DNA of 16,578 nucleotides from CAUZRD01 sp963582255 (GTDB taxonomy: Bacteria > Pseudomonadota > Alphaproteobacteria > Rhizobiales > TMED25), in assembly GCA_963582255.1 (NCBI GenBank), contig CAUZRD010000028.1, forward strand, positions 1-16,578. Direction: 5' to 3'. The notes beneath the pieces are model-generated. The model saw nothing but the letters and a program-made list of their open reading frames with translations. It did not search any database and was not told where the DNA came from. Positions 1 to 7,460 of this stretch are shown here, one piece after another. Made by a program: the position numbers and the translations under genes. The first letter of the stretch is position 1; the number at the start of each line of letters is the position of its first letter.

Positions 1-8
1 GCTAATCT

Positions 9-221
9 CTATTCCAAATCCATTTCAAGGATCGCCATCTGAAACGAATAGGAAAGTTCCCCATCTTCATCGTCACGAAATAATACTCCGATGAACTCTT
101 TACCCAGATAGACGTCTGCCGAATCATCTTTATGTGGGCGCAGCCTCACCTCAACATTATCAAGGCAGAATGTTTTTTTTAAATACGTCTCAACCTTGAG
201 ACACTCACCCTGTTTCAACAT
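9..221 (-). CDS. DUF3126 family small protein
   Basis: A 70-residue protein resembling the alphaproteobacterial DUF3126 family, whose function is unknown. The visible features are an N-terminal helix-like segment (KVETYLKKTF), then RLRPHKDDSADVYLGKEFIG, then an acidic turn (RDDEDGELSYSF) and a hydrophobic-acidic end. The open frame reaches an upstream ATG at 248, which would add nine residues. I prefer the ATG at 221 because GGGAG lies just before it (with short spacing) and the family is about 70 residues long. It lies 73 bp downstream of cysE on the same strand, an order I recall from Hyphomicrobiales, so co-transcription with cysE is likely. Nothing suggests a membrane segment or signal peptide. 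The family call is from memory of its sequence pattern. Confidence 0.8.
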   Translation of the reverse strand: MLKQGECLKVETYLKKTFCLDNVEVRLRPHKDDSADVYLGKEFIGVLFRDDEDGELSYSFQMAILEMDLE

Positions 222-294
222 AATCTCCCATAAATCATGGCCACACATTTATAGTAGCCGGAGTATCACCGAGAAAATTCGGCACGAATAGATA

Positions 295-1134
295 TTAGAT
301 ATCTCTTAAAGAGGTTCCTGGAAAGCAATGATCCATTGCCCGAGACGGCTCAGAGCATCCTGCTTCACCCACGACCCGCGCAGGAATACCGGCTACAGTA
401 GTGCGCGCCGGCACTGATTTTAAAACTACGCTACCGGCCGCGACGCGCGCGCAAGTACCGACTTCAATGTTACCAAGAATTTTAGCGCCTGCCCCGATTA
501 AAGCCCCACTGCGCACCTTCGGATGACGGTCACCTCCTTTTTTACCCGTTCCGCCCAGCGTAACGCCATGCAACATCGAAACATCGTCTTCCACAACCGC
601 CGTTTCACCAATAACGATCCCGTTTGCATGATCGATGAACACACCTCGGCCCACAGGAGCAGCTGGATGAATGTCGGCACCAAAGATCTTTGAGCTTCGG
701 CTTTGCAGATAGTAAGCAAAATCGAACCTCTCCCGTTTCCACAGCCAATGTGAAACACGATAGGTTTGCAGCGCCTGAAAACCTTTGAAAAATAAAATTG
801 GATCTATATAGCGAGAGCAAGCAGGATCTCGATCAAACACCGCGCAGATGTCCACCCGCAACGCGTCGCGAATACTGACATCAGCACTATAGGCTTCATC
901 GATGACCTCACGAATAACACCAGAATCAAGATCTTGACTGTCCAGCAATTGTGCCAGTCGCTGCGATAGGCTGCGCTCGAGACTTTCATGACCTAATATT
1001 GTTGCGTGGATGAATGCCGCTAAAGCTGGCTCTTTGAGCGCCGCCGCTTCAGCTTCAGTTCGTATCTTGGACCAAACTGGATCGCACGCGGCGATCTGAG
1101 TTTGTTTGTCGTCTACGTTCCGATATTCAGACAT
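295..1134 (-). CDS. cysE: Serine O-acetyltransferase (CysE)
   Basis: A cytoplasmic enzyme that acetylates L-serine with acetyl-CoA to O-acetylserine, the first committed step of cysteine synthesis. The protein is 279 residues. An N-terminal helical domain ends near the YRVSHWLWKRERFDFAYYLQ segment. A left-handed beta-helix of hexapeptide repeats follows (GVFIDHANGIVIGETAVVED, SMLHGVTLGGTGKKGGDRHP). The Asp in FIDHANG and the His in LHGVTLGG correspond to the catalytic residues of the family. The last residue is isoleucine (SLRDI), as in CysE proteins that insert their C-terminus into CysK, so cysteine-synthase complex formation is plausible. The open frame extends to a GTG at 1164, but GGAG at 1142-1145, seven bases before the ATG at 1134, supports the shorter start. 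It is followed by the DUF3126 gene. Confidence 0.95.
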   Translation of the reverse strand: MSEYRNVDDKQTQIAACDPVWSKIRTEAEAAALKEPALAAFIHATILGHESLERSLSQRLAQLLDSQDLDSGVIREVIDEAYSADVSIRDALRVDICAVFDRDPACSRYIDPILFFKGFQALQTYRVSHWLWKRERFDFAYYLQSRSSKIFGADIHPAAPVGRGVFIDHANGIVIGETAVVEDDVSMLHGVTLGGTGKKGGDRHPKVRSGALIGAGAKILGNIEVGTCARVAAGSVVLKSVPARTTVAGIPARVVGEAGCSEPSRAMDHCFPGTSLRDI

Positions 1135-1141
1135 AACAACA

Positions 1142-1145
1142 CTCC
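1142..1145 (-). promoter_or_regulatory. Ribosome binding site of cysE
   Basis: GGAG on the minus strand, seven bases before the ATG at 1134. It decides in favour of this start over the in-frame GTG at 1164. Confidence 0.7.
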
Positions 1146-1240
1146 AAAATCTGTAAGTACACACAGCGTACTTTAGACATGATATATAACCTCACCAAGG
1201 AACGAATACGACAGCAAACGGGTGTATTGGCAACAACTAA

Positions 1241-2014
1241 CTAGCCAACATTTCTTAAAAAGACAGAAACCGCATTCTTAAAAGAACGAGCACCAATGCT
1301 TGTCATATGGTTCTTGCCTTCAATCTTAAACGCCTGCGCCCCGTGAATAAGATTGGCCAGAAACATCACTGACCCAGCCACATCATCCTTACTCCCAGCG
1401 GCCACTAGAGCCGGACAGCTAACTTTTGATATTTCTTCAGGTGAAATTTTACGACGTGCACCCCGAATGCACGCGGCGAGAGCTTTTAAATCACTACCAG
1501 TCATTTCAGCAAACCTACGATAGGCAATTAGTTTGGGATCCTTAAGCAACGCCGTAGTCGGAGACTCAAGCGCCTTGGCGATAGGCTCGGATATACCGAT
1601 GCCACTGATCATGCCTTTGGCCAACCCCCCAAACACCACACTACGCACCCGGCTGCCATGCTCAATGGCTAAAAATGCGGCAATACGAGCGCCCATTGAA
1701 TAGCCCAGGACATCAGCGCTATCCAAGCCAAGATGATCTAACAACCGACGTGCATCCTGCGCCATATCAGGAGCCCCATAAACATCTTTGTCATAGAGTT
1801 TTTCGCTCTTCCCATGACCACGATTATCGATCGCAATAACCTGCCGCCCCTCGGAGAGCAGATGTTTCACCCAGCCCGTATTAACCCAGCTGGCCTGATG
1901 ATTTGACGCAAATCCGTGAATCAGTAGAACAGGCTTACCAAAACCACTCAAACGATAGGCTATCTCAACACCATCTGAATCAAACCGTTTTATTGTTGCA
2001 TCATCTGCAATCAT
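1241..2014 (-). CDS. Alpha/beta-fold hydrolase
   Basis: A 257-residue cytoplasmic hydrolase of the alpha/beta-fold superfamily. The substrate is not predictable from sequence. The visible features are the oxyanion-hole segment LLIHGFASN (about residues 30-38), the RGHGKS strand-turn at 65-70, and the nucleophile elbow GYSMG with Ser106. An acid is at Asp210 or Asp211 in AAGSKDD, and the catalytic His236 is in GKNHM. The triad is therefore complete and the length is normal. There is no signal peptide. The start is the ATG at 2014; the upstream ribosome site is weak. It is transcribed away from the zinc-finger gene, with 107 bp between the two starts, and its stop lies about 105 bp before cysE, so it may share a transcript with cysE. 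It could be an esterase, a lactonase or a haloperoxidase-like member. Confidence 0.85.
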   Translation of the reverse strand: MIADDATIKRFDSDGVEIAYRLSGFGKPVLLIHGFASNHQASWVNTGWVKHLLSEGRQVIAIDNRGHGKSEKLYDKDVYGAPDMAQDARRLLDHLGLDSADVLGYSMGARIAAFLAIEHGSRVRSVVFGGLAKGMISGIGISEPIAKALESPTTALLKDPKLIAYRRFAEMTGSDLKALAACIRGARRKISPEEISKVSCPALVAAGSKDDVAGSVMFLANLIHGAQAFKIEGKNHMTSIGARSFKNAVSVFLRNVG

Positions 2015-2121
2015 CCGGCATTCCCGTCAGTTGGTGTGAAAGCGATATTTTGCATATATCGACTCAGCTGCATTGGTCGAAATAATTAAACTGGATTAAT
2101 CTGTCCAAGGAGAAAATTTAG

Positions 2122-2370
2122 ATGGCAACTTCTTCGGTGCCCTATTTTAAAAACGACATCGGCGTTAAGATAATCGAAATTGGCGTTCATGAATTCAAAT
2201 GCGCAGGAACCTCACCACCATTCGACCATCCTCATATTTTTCTCGACATGGGAAATGAAGATAAAATTATTTGTCCCTATTGCTCAACTCTTTATCAATA
2301 CCGTGCGGAATTACATGCTGATCAGTCAAATCCGCCCGAATGTATTTTAGATGCTACCGATAACATCTGA
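2122..2370 (+). CDS. CHCC-type zinc-finger protein
   Basis: An 82-residue protein of the zf-CHCC family, related to the zinc-binding NDUFS6-type subunit of respiratory complex I. The likely zinc ligands are Cys27, His36 (in FDHPHIFLDMG), Cys51 and Cys54 (in IICPYCSTLY). AGGAG lies nine bases before the ATG. The bacterial members are small stand-alone proteins. A role in complex I assembly or structure is inferred from the mitochondrial relative and is not shown here. It precedes the FAD monooxygenase by 39 bp on the same strand, so the two are probably one transcript. No signal peptide or membrane segment is present. Confidence 0.85.
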   Translation: MATSSVPYFKNDIGVKIIEIGVHEFKCAGTSPPFDHPHIFLDMGNEDKIICPYCSTLYQYRAELHADQSNPPECILDATDNI

Positions 2371-2409
2371 TTATGACCATATAAGGCTGCGGGCCCGAGT
2401 GCTGAAAAC

Positions 2410-3615
2410 ATGTCGGTCCAAATAACCGAGAGCCATCCAATCCTGATCGTCGGTGCCGGCATTGCCGGATTGACGACAGCCCTCGCTCTTGCCCGCAAAC
2501 ATATACCTGTTACCATTCTCGAGATGGGCAACGAGGGTCGAGAGCTCGGAGCTGGAATTCAAATCAGCCCCAACGCTGTTCGCTTGCTTTTTGAGCTTGG
2601 ATTGGAAGACGAGTTGCGCGAAATCGCGCTTGAGCCAAGCCGAATCGAGGTGCGTTCGATAAAAAGCGCAAAGATACTCTCCCACATACCCCTTGGGCGA
2701 TATGCCAAAGATCGGTTTGGAGCACCCTTCTTCATCCTTCCCCGTCCCGCTCTTTGGCAAACCCTCTATGAGAATGTAGCGCGCCATGACGTAAAGATTA
2801 GCTTCAATAGCACCTTCAAGAAATACGAACTGAGTGATAAGGGAGTTGAGATAACCATCTCGTCAGGCATCAAACATCAGGGTGCAGGTTTAATTGGCGC
2901 CGATGGCTTGTGGTCGACCATTCGGTCTCAGCTCTCATCGGACACCAAATTACGCTATTCTAAACGTATTGCCTGGCGAACTTTGGTGCCACCAGTTATC
3001 GGCGCAAAGAGGTTGTCTGATCCCCACGTCACCTTATGGCTTGGAAAGAGTATCCATGCGGTTCACTACCCGATAGATAGCGCTGGAACGCACAATATTG
3101 TGATCATAAGCGAAGGAGATTTGTGCGGATCAAGCTGGAATAACGATGCTGAAGCCCATGACCTTATCGATGTGCTGAGAGACGTCCACCCAAATTTGAT
3201 AGCTCTATGCAGTTTAGCTCCATCATGGAGGCGCTGGCCTTTGTTTGAGACCGCGCCCACAATAACAACTGGAAAAGGCTTGGTTACCTTATTGGGTGAT
3301 GCTGCTCATCCGATGATGCCATTTTTAGCTCAGGCGGCAGGCATGGCCATCGAAGATGGTGTTCAAATCGCAAATATGATTGAAAAAGCACCAGGCAACA
3401 TAGAGGCCTCGTTTCGCTCATTTGAAGAAACCAGGTTTAAACGGGTAACGAAAGTCATCGAGACTGCACGGCGAAATGGTGAAATTTACCATTTCGGTGA
3501 TATTTCTCGCCATATTAGAGATGTAGCCTTCAAATGTCTGCCGGGCTATTTCTTTCTCAAACAATATGATTGGCTTTATCGCGCTGGACCGGGCGTGCCA
3601 GCACCGCGTTCGTAG
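2410..3615 (+). CDS. FAD-dependent aromatic-ring monooxygenase, salicylate hydroxylase-like
   Basis: A class A flavoprotein monooxygenase of 401 residues (FAD_binding_3 family). It would use NAD(P)H and oxygen to hydroxylate an aromatic or similar substrate. The Rossmann motif GAGIAG is at residues 15-20, with the ribose-binding Glu38 at the end of strand 2. The DG motif lies around Asp165 (IGADGLWSTIR). The GD motif with Asp297 (LLGDAAHPMMPFLAQAAG) is followed by AIEDG. These are the three fingerprints of the family, so the FAD and NAD(P)H sites look intact and the length is normal. The closest textbook relatives are salicylate and 3-/6-hydroxybenzoate hydroxylases, but the substrate cannot be read from the sequence. 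The start ATG at 2410 has only a weak ribosome site, consistent with coupling to the upstream zinc-finger gene. It converges on the FAH pseudogene with 12 bp between their ends. Confidence 0.88.
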   Translation: MSVQITESHPILIVGAGIAGLTTALALARKHIPVTILEMGNEGRELGAGIQISPNAVRLLFELGLEDELREIALEPSRIEVRSIKSAKILSHIPLGRYAKDRFGAPFFILPRPALWQTLYENVARHDVKISFNSTFKKYELSDKGVEITISSGIKHQGAGLIGADGLWSTIRSQLSSDTKLRYSKRIAWRTLVPPVIGAKRLSDPHVTLWLGKSIHAVHYPIDSAGTHNIVIISEGDLCGSSWNNDAEAHDLIDVLRDVHPNLIALCSLAPSWRRWPLFETAPTITTGKGLVTLLGDAAHPMMPFLAQAAGMAIEDGVQIANMIEKAPGNIEASFRSFEETRFKRVTKVIETARRNGEIYHFGDISRHIRDVAFKCLPGYFFLKQYDWLYRAGPGVPAPRS

Positions 3616-3627
3616 CGAACATGAAAG

Positions 3628-4537
3628 CTACTCAGACGGCCTATAATGTTTTACCGTCCGCTCAAATCGCACCAAAAACTGACTGCACGAACCCGTCGAA
3701 CATTCGATACGTATCTTGTCACCAAAAGATAGGAACGGTGTTTTTGGCACACCATTGGCAATGGTCTCAACCATGCGAAGTTCTCCAAGAGAAGAATATC
3801 CATTACCAACATCTTTAATAAGATTTGAGCGTCCATTAGGTGTTAGATTTGAAACCGTCCAAATTCGATAATAATACCGGCACCTATCCTCCGGGTCTTG
3901 GTTGCGTGGGCAATCACCGTAGTAAATAAAATCGCATATCGTTTCCGGTCTGGGCCGCCCAAACTTCTCACCGTTCAAACTAGTCAAAAGTGGCAAATGC
4001 AGTTTTTGCCCATGCCAGGCAGATCCGAGCTAACCCGGTGTTACCAAATACCCGGGGTGGTTTTTGGCTTCCTCTGCTAGAATTCTCATAACCAAACCGT
4101 CGGTTGCCACGGCAAATTCCACCTCAAAGTCGATGCCCAATCTATGCTTTCAGCTAGTATATCGTCATTGCATTCTAAGAGTGAATCTGAGGTGCATTGA
4201 TAGAGAACCGGCCCCACCCACATGGTGGTGTCAGCTTTGGTCCGATAGTTTTACTTACAAGATCAAGATAATTCACATAGGCTGAGCCCGCAGCCCATTG
4301 ATAGGCGCGAGGTAATGGAGCAGCCATATTAGCCAATCAGAACGGCTCGCAATCACGCTTTCCTTCTTCAAGATCTAGGGCCACCTCCTCTAAAAGAGGC
4401 GCCACATTGCCCCAATCATCGATGCCGCTTTGTGAATTCTGAGCAATATCACAAACGGTACATTGGTGAGTGAAATCGCGGAAGATGATAACAAGCAGCC
4501 CCTACCTGCCTGCACTTATAAATTACTAAAGCTTCAT
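3628..4537 (-). pseudogene. Decayed fumarylacetoacetate hydrolase (FAH) family gene
   Basis: Remnant of a gene for the last step of tyrosine/homogentisate breakdown or a related C-C hydrolase. Read 5' to 3' on the minus strand in shifting frames, it gives MKL at 4537, then IDDWGNVAPLLEEVALDLEE, EEGKRDCEPF, a stop at 4337-4339, and LANMAAPLPRAYQW. Next come GSAYVNYLDLVSK, WVGPVLYQCTSDS, GIDFEVEFAVATDG, a stop at 4030-4032, WHGQKLHLPLL, LNGEKFGRP, WTVSN, and a long intact end with GYSSLGELRMVETI and PKTPFLSFGDKIRIE. Each block aligns in order with FAH proteins of about 330 residues. The segment after VATDG is missing about 45 residues, including the LVNDVSLRNL metal-ligand region. The gene has at least two in-frame stops, several frameshifts and one internal deletion, so it is non-functional. 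The metal-binding E-x-E of DFEVEF survives. Confidence 0.9.
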
Positions 4538-4635
4538 AGAAGCGTTGGCTGAAAGATTGGTGTGTGAACATCAATAGTAATAATAAAAAACACGAAAATG
4601 CCGTTTATAGAGATTAAAAATCATACTCCTCATCC

Positions 4636-6033
4636 TCAACCAGCGGATTCCGGCCAATGAGGATGGTGCATGTCAATCGCAAAACTATGCGCATGTCTTA
4701 CGGGAGCATGGGTATGAGGGTGAGAATGCGGCTCAGTCCCTTCCCATTCTTCATGGCTATGGCTATGGCTATGATGAAAATCATGCACGTGCAAATGCTC
4801 ATGGGTTAGGCGGTGGTGTTCATGCATGATAATTTCAGGATCATATCGCGGCCACAGCCAAACCGCAGATAACGCACCCACAAACGCCATTCCCGCCAGA
4901 ATACCAGCAGTAGCTTCCAAACCGTACGTCACGCCTAGAAAGCCGGCCAACGGATATGTCACCAGCCAGCAGGCATGAGAAAGCGAGAATTGGGCAGCGA
5001 ACAAGGCTGGCAAATCGCCAGATATAGCAGATCGGCGCAGGAGTCGACCTGATGGCGTCAAGATAAGGCTAGATGAAAGCCCCATCATCAACCATAATAA
5101 GGCAAGGCCAGAAAAAGTGGGTCCCAGTAGAATTAATCCGAGCATCACAGATAAAATAAATCCTGCGGGAAGCATAAGACGGCGTTCGCCAAAGCGTTCA
5201 ATCAAACGGGGAACCAAAATCGCTGCCACGATTGATCCCATGCCGGCACATACCATGGCTAGCGCCACATCTCTCTCATCTAATGAAAGGTGTTCGCGCA
5301 CATAAACAACGGTATTGACGATCATCATCGCTCCTGCTGCCGATACACAGAAACAAAGCCCAAGTAGTGCGCGAAGACGCGGTGTTTTGAGATAGTTCAT
5401 CATGCCAAAGCCTAACTGTCCTAGCAAACCACGCTTGTGATTATTTGGTGATTGCCTAGGAAGACGCGTGGCCAGTATAAGGGCAGCTGAAAGCAAGAAC
5501 GCGATGCTATTCGCTGCAAAAAGTGCATCGAAGCTGGCAAACAGCAATACGAAGGCCGCGATTGACGGACTGAGAAGTTTTTCAATGTCATAAGCAAGAC
5601 GTGAAAGCGAAAGCGCTCGAGTATAGACCTTCTCATCTGGGAACAGATCAGGAATCGTCGCTTGAAATACCGGGGTAAAGGCTGCAGAGGCCGAGCTAAT
5701 AATAAGTATCAACACATAAATGTGCCAGATCTCACTCACAAAAGGTAGCAATAATACCGATAAAGCTCTAATAACATCAAGACCAATCAACAACTTACGT
5801 CTACTAATGTGATGAGAAAAGGCTCCCGCAACAGGCGCGACAATCACATAAGAAATCATTTTCAAAGCCAATGCCGTTCCAAGCACAATACCAGCATTCC
5901 CACCGGATAGCTCATAAGCAAGAAGCGCCAAGGCAACTGTCGAAATCCCAGTTCCAAGAAGGGATATCACTTGGGAGGAAAAAAGAAGTACGTAGGTCCG
6001 ATTGCGTAGCGGTGTGGCAAAAGTCACTGGCAT
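4636..6033 (-). CDS. MFS metal exporter with histidine-rich tail (NreB-like)
   Basis: A 465-residue inner-membrane protein of the major facilitator superfamily. Residues 1 to about 400 form hydrophobic membrane segments (e.g. VLLFSSQVISLLGTGIST, the YVLILIISSASAAF region, the GMMNYLKTPRLRALLGLC region). The cytosolic-loop motif HHISRRKLLIGLD follows TM2. The last 65 residues are soluble and very rich in histidine: I count 21, for example HVHDFHHSHSHSHEE and PHSHPHTHAPVRHAH. This matches NreB-type nickel-resistance exporters, whose C-terminal His tail binds metal, so efflux of Ni2+ (or Co2+/Zn2+) by proton exchange is the best inference. The open frame reaches a GTG at 6045, but GGAGG five bases before the ATG at 6033 fixes the start. 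No metal regulator gene is adjacent. It stands alone between the FAH remnant and a long gap. Confidence 0.8.
   Translation of the reverse strand: MPVTFATPLRNRTYVLLFSSQVISLLGTGISTVALALLAYELSGGNAGIVLGTALALKMISYVIVAPVAGAFSHHISRRKLLIGLDVIRALSVLLLPFVSEIWHIYVLILIISSASAAFTPVFQATIPDLFPDEKVYTRALSLSRLAYDIEKLLSPSIAAFVLLFASFDALFAANSIAFLLSAALILATRLPRQSPNNHKRGLLGQLGFGMMNYLKTPRLRALLGLCFCVSAAGAMMIVNTVVYVREHLSLDERDVALAMVCAGMGSIVAAILVPRLIERFGERRLMLPAGFILSVMLGLILLGPTFSGLALLWLMMGLSSSLILTPSGRLLRRSAISGDLPALFAAQFSLSHACWLVTYPLAGFLGVTYGLEATAGILAGMAFVGALSAVWLWPRYDPEIIMHEHHRLTHEHLHVHDFHHSHSHSHEEWEGTEPHSHPHTHAPVRHAHSFAIDMHHPHWPESAG
4753..4776. repeat. Short tandem hexamer (atggct) inside the His-tail code
   Basis: Three perfect copies of atggct (4753-4770) followed by a partial copy. 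On the minus strand they encode the His-Ser dipeptides of the exporter tail. The unit is six bases, so copy-number change adds or removes His-Ser without shifting the frame. Confidence 0.6.
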
Positions 6034-6038
6034 CAACA

Positions 6039-6043
6039 CCTCC
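6039..6043 (-). promoter_or_regulatory. Ribosome binding site of the MFS exporter
   Basis: GGAGG on the minus strand, five bases before the ATG at 6033. It shows that the upstream in-frame GTG at 6045, which would overlap this site, is not the start. Confidence 0.75.
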
Positions 6044-6776
6044 ACTCAACACTCATATATTTGATACATTGAGCTGATAGAGCACGATAAACCAAAGAAT
6101 AGTGGGTAGAAAAACTAACACTTATATCGGCACACAGGTAACCTAATAACAAAATAATAAGGTCAAAACAGCAAGGTTTCAGAAAGTCTAATTTACTAAT
6201 TTAGCAAAAATTTAGACATTTTCTAGGTGTCATATATTCGCGTGTTTAGCTACAATTATACATATTAAAATAAGTATTTGAGCAATGAATGATGATCACA
6301 ATCAAATAGACTGAGAACTAAATCAAACTTATATTAATATGGTTGCAGTTGGGAATGCAGTTTTTTGATCGCATTCAGGTAGTTTTACGCATCCTTGATA
6401 AGGATGGCCACAATTCCTAGACTTGCCTCCAAACTCTAACGCAAAATCCTAAACAGACCCGTTCGGCAGAACTTAGCTCGATGACTGATGAGGTATTGTT
6501 GGTCATTTTGTTATGTTGAAGGGTCTTATCCTCTCATCTAGCACGATAAAGACAAGCAATAGAGAGTTTTCCAAATAAGATTCGGTTCTCTTGTGTTGCA
6601 AAAAGACTCAGCTAAGGATACGCACCATTTTTTCTAAAAATTGAGCATCACAAGATTCGCCCCAACGGACAATCTAGAGAGTTAAGATACGATAGATACT
6701 CTCTTTGAGATTATGCTTTAGACCAACAAACAGAGCCAAGAATATTCGAAATCATTAGACATCTAATGGTATAGAT

Positions 6777-6998
6777 TCAAAGACTTCCACGGATAACATA
6801 ATAAACTAGTACACCTACTGCATATGGTTTAAATCTAAAAAATATAAAGAAGAAATCAAGTCGAAACAAAATATCCAGCAACCACCAGCGCTTCAGCCTT
6901 CTGGTTTTAAGCATCACCAATGGCAGCGGGTCGGAGTAACCCAACCAAAGCCGCCATTGGAAAAAATTAACTATCGTTGAGGATTTGGCAAACGCCAT
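6777..6998 (-). CDS. Doubtful 73-residue membrane-like ORF, possibly a gene fragment
   Basis: An open frame starting with ATG at 6998, coding for a basic, aromatic-rich peptide with one strongly hydrophobic stretch (ILFRLDFFFIFF, then VGVLVYYVI). I do not recognise a family. The same frame reads on upstream of the ATG (AHTAIVWA) to a TGA, so this may be the surviving piece of a larger, decayed membrane protein. I see no convincing ribosome site. It is the only open stretch of note in the gap. Aromatic and lysine-rich content is also what AT-rich non-coding DNA yields, so a chance ORF is quite possible. Confidence 0.25.
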   Translation of the reverse strand: MAFAKSSTIVNFFQWRLWLGYSDPLPLVMLKTRRLKRWWLLDILFRLDFFFIFFRFKPYAVGVLVYYVIRGSL

Positions 6999-7049
6999 CG
7001 CCCAAACAATCGCTGTATGAGCGGTTATTCAGAAATAAGGAATTTTCTA

Positions 7050-7116
7050 CGGTTCCGCGACGTCAGCTGCAACGACGTTAATATTTAACGTAGATGCAGC
7101 TGCATCTGCGGAGCCG
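7050..7116. repeat. Long imperfect inverted repeat (hairpin or cruciform)
   Basis: Three paired blocks around a 3-base loop at 7082-7084: cggttccgc (7050-7058) with gcggagccg (7108-7116), cagctgc (7064-7070) with gcagctg (7096-7102), and acgttaa (7075-7081) with ttaacgt (7085-7091). Small internal mismatches separate them. It lies about 80 bp past the cold-shock stop. The minus-strand side is followed by gtagaaaattcc, not a T-run, so it is not a standard intrinsic terminator. It may be an RNA 3'-end stabiliser, a REP-like element or a protein-binding site. Confidence 0.75.
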
Positions 7117-7197
7117 CAAAAAAACTTAACCAAAAACAACTAAACTAAAGCTTACCGGTCTACAAAAACCAGAACCCACCAGAGCAGATTAGATGTC

Positions 7198-7407
7198 CTA
7201 CTGCGCCTTTAAATTAACCGCTGAGGACTTCCCGCGCTTGGAATCTACTTCAATTTCATAGCCAATTTTATCACCTTCGTTAAGGCCATGCATGCCGGCT
7301 TGCTCAACCGCACTAATGTGCACAAACACGTCGTTGCCGCCTTCATCAGGCTCAATAAATCCAAAACCCTTAGTTGCGTTGAACCACTTAACTGTACCTA
7401 CTGCCAT
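7198..7407 (-). CDS. Cold-shock domain protein (CspA family)
   Basis: A 69-residue single-domain RNA chaperone that binds single-stranded RNA/DNA and melts secondary structure. RNP1 is KGFGFI (residues 13-18) and RNP2 is VFVHIS (27-32), after the family opening MAVGTVKWFN. The length matches CspA proteins. An ATG at 7413 also opens the frame, but AGGG at 7414-7417 sits six bases before the ATG at 7407 and directly against the other, so the shorter start is used. It follows the DEAD-box helicase gene by 53 bp on the same strand. The two products often act together in cold or RNA-structure stress. A palindrome TTGATCAA lies in the spacer. It may have its own promoter. The symbol is left empty because csp paralogues cannot be told apart. 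Confidence 0.95.
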   Translation of the reverse strand: MAVGTVKWFNATKGFGFIEPDEGGNDVFVHISAVEQAGMHGLNEGDKIGYEIEVDSKRGKSSAVNLKAQ

Positions 7408-7460
7408 GATCATCCCTTTTCTGATTGATCAAAAATCATCACTATTGACGATTTCAAGAA

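Larger units (their letters stand above)
6034..7197. other. Long AT-rich region without a confident gene
   Basis: About 1.16 kb between the exporter start and the cold-shock gene stop. It must hold the exporter promoter near 6050-6250, where A/T runs are dense, but no clear -35/-10 pair stands out. The 11-mer agcacgataaa occurs twice, at 6081 and 6540, which could be chance. One doubtful minus-strand ORF (6777-6998) and a palindrome (7050-7116) are listed separately. I recognise no other coding remnant, tRNA or insertion sequence. The length is unusual compared with the tight spacing elsewhere and suggests a fully eroded gene. Confidence 0.5.

Noticed and set aside
2371..2787. 138-residue minus-strand ORF
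   Set aside because: Antisense to the FAD-binding motif region of the monooxygenase; composition is that of a shadow frame.
7050..7116. Palindrome as a Rho-independent terminator of the cold-shock gene
   Set aside because: On the minus strand the stem is followed by gtagaaaattcc, not a T-run. The A-run at 7118-7124 would be a T-run before the stem, which is the wrong side.
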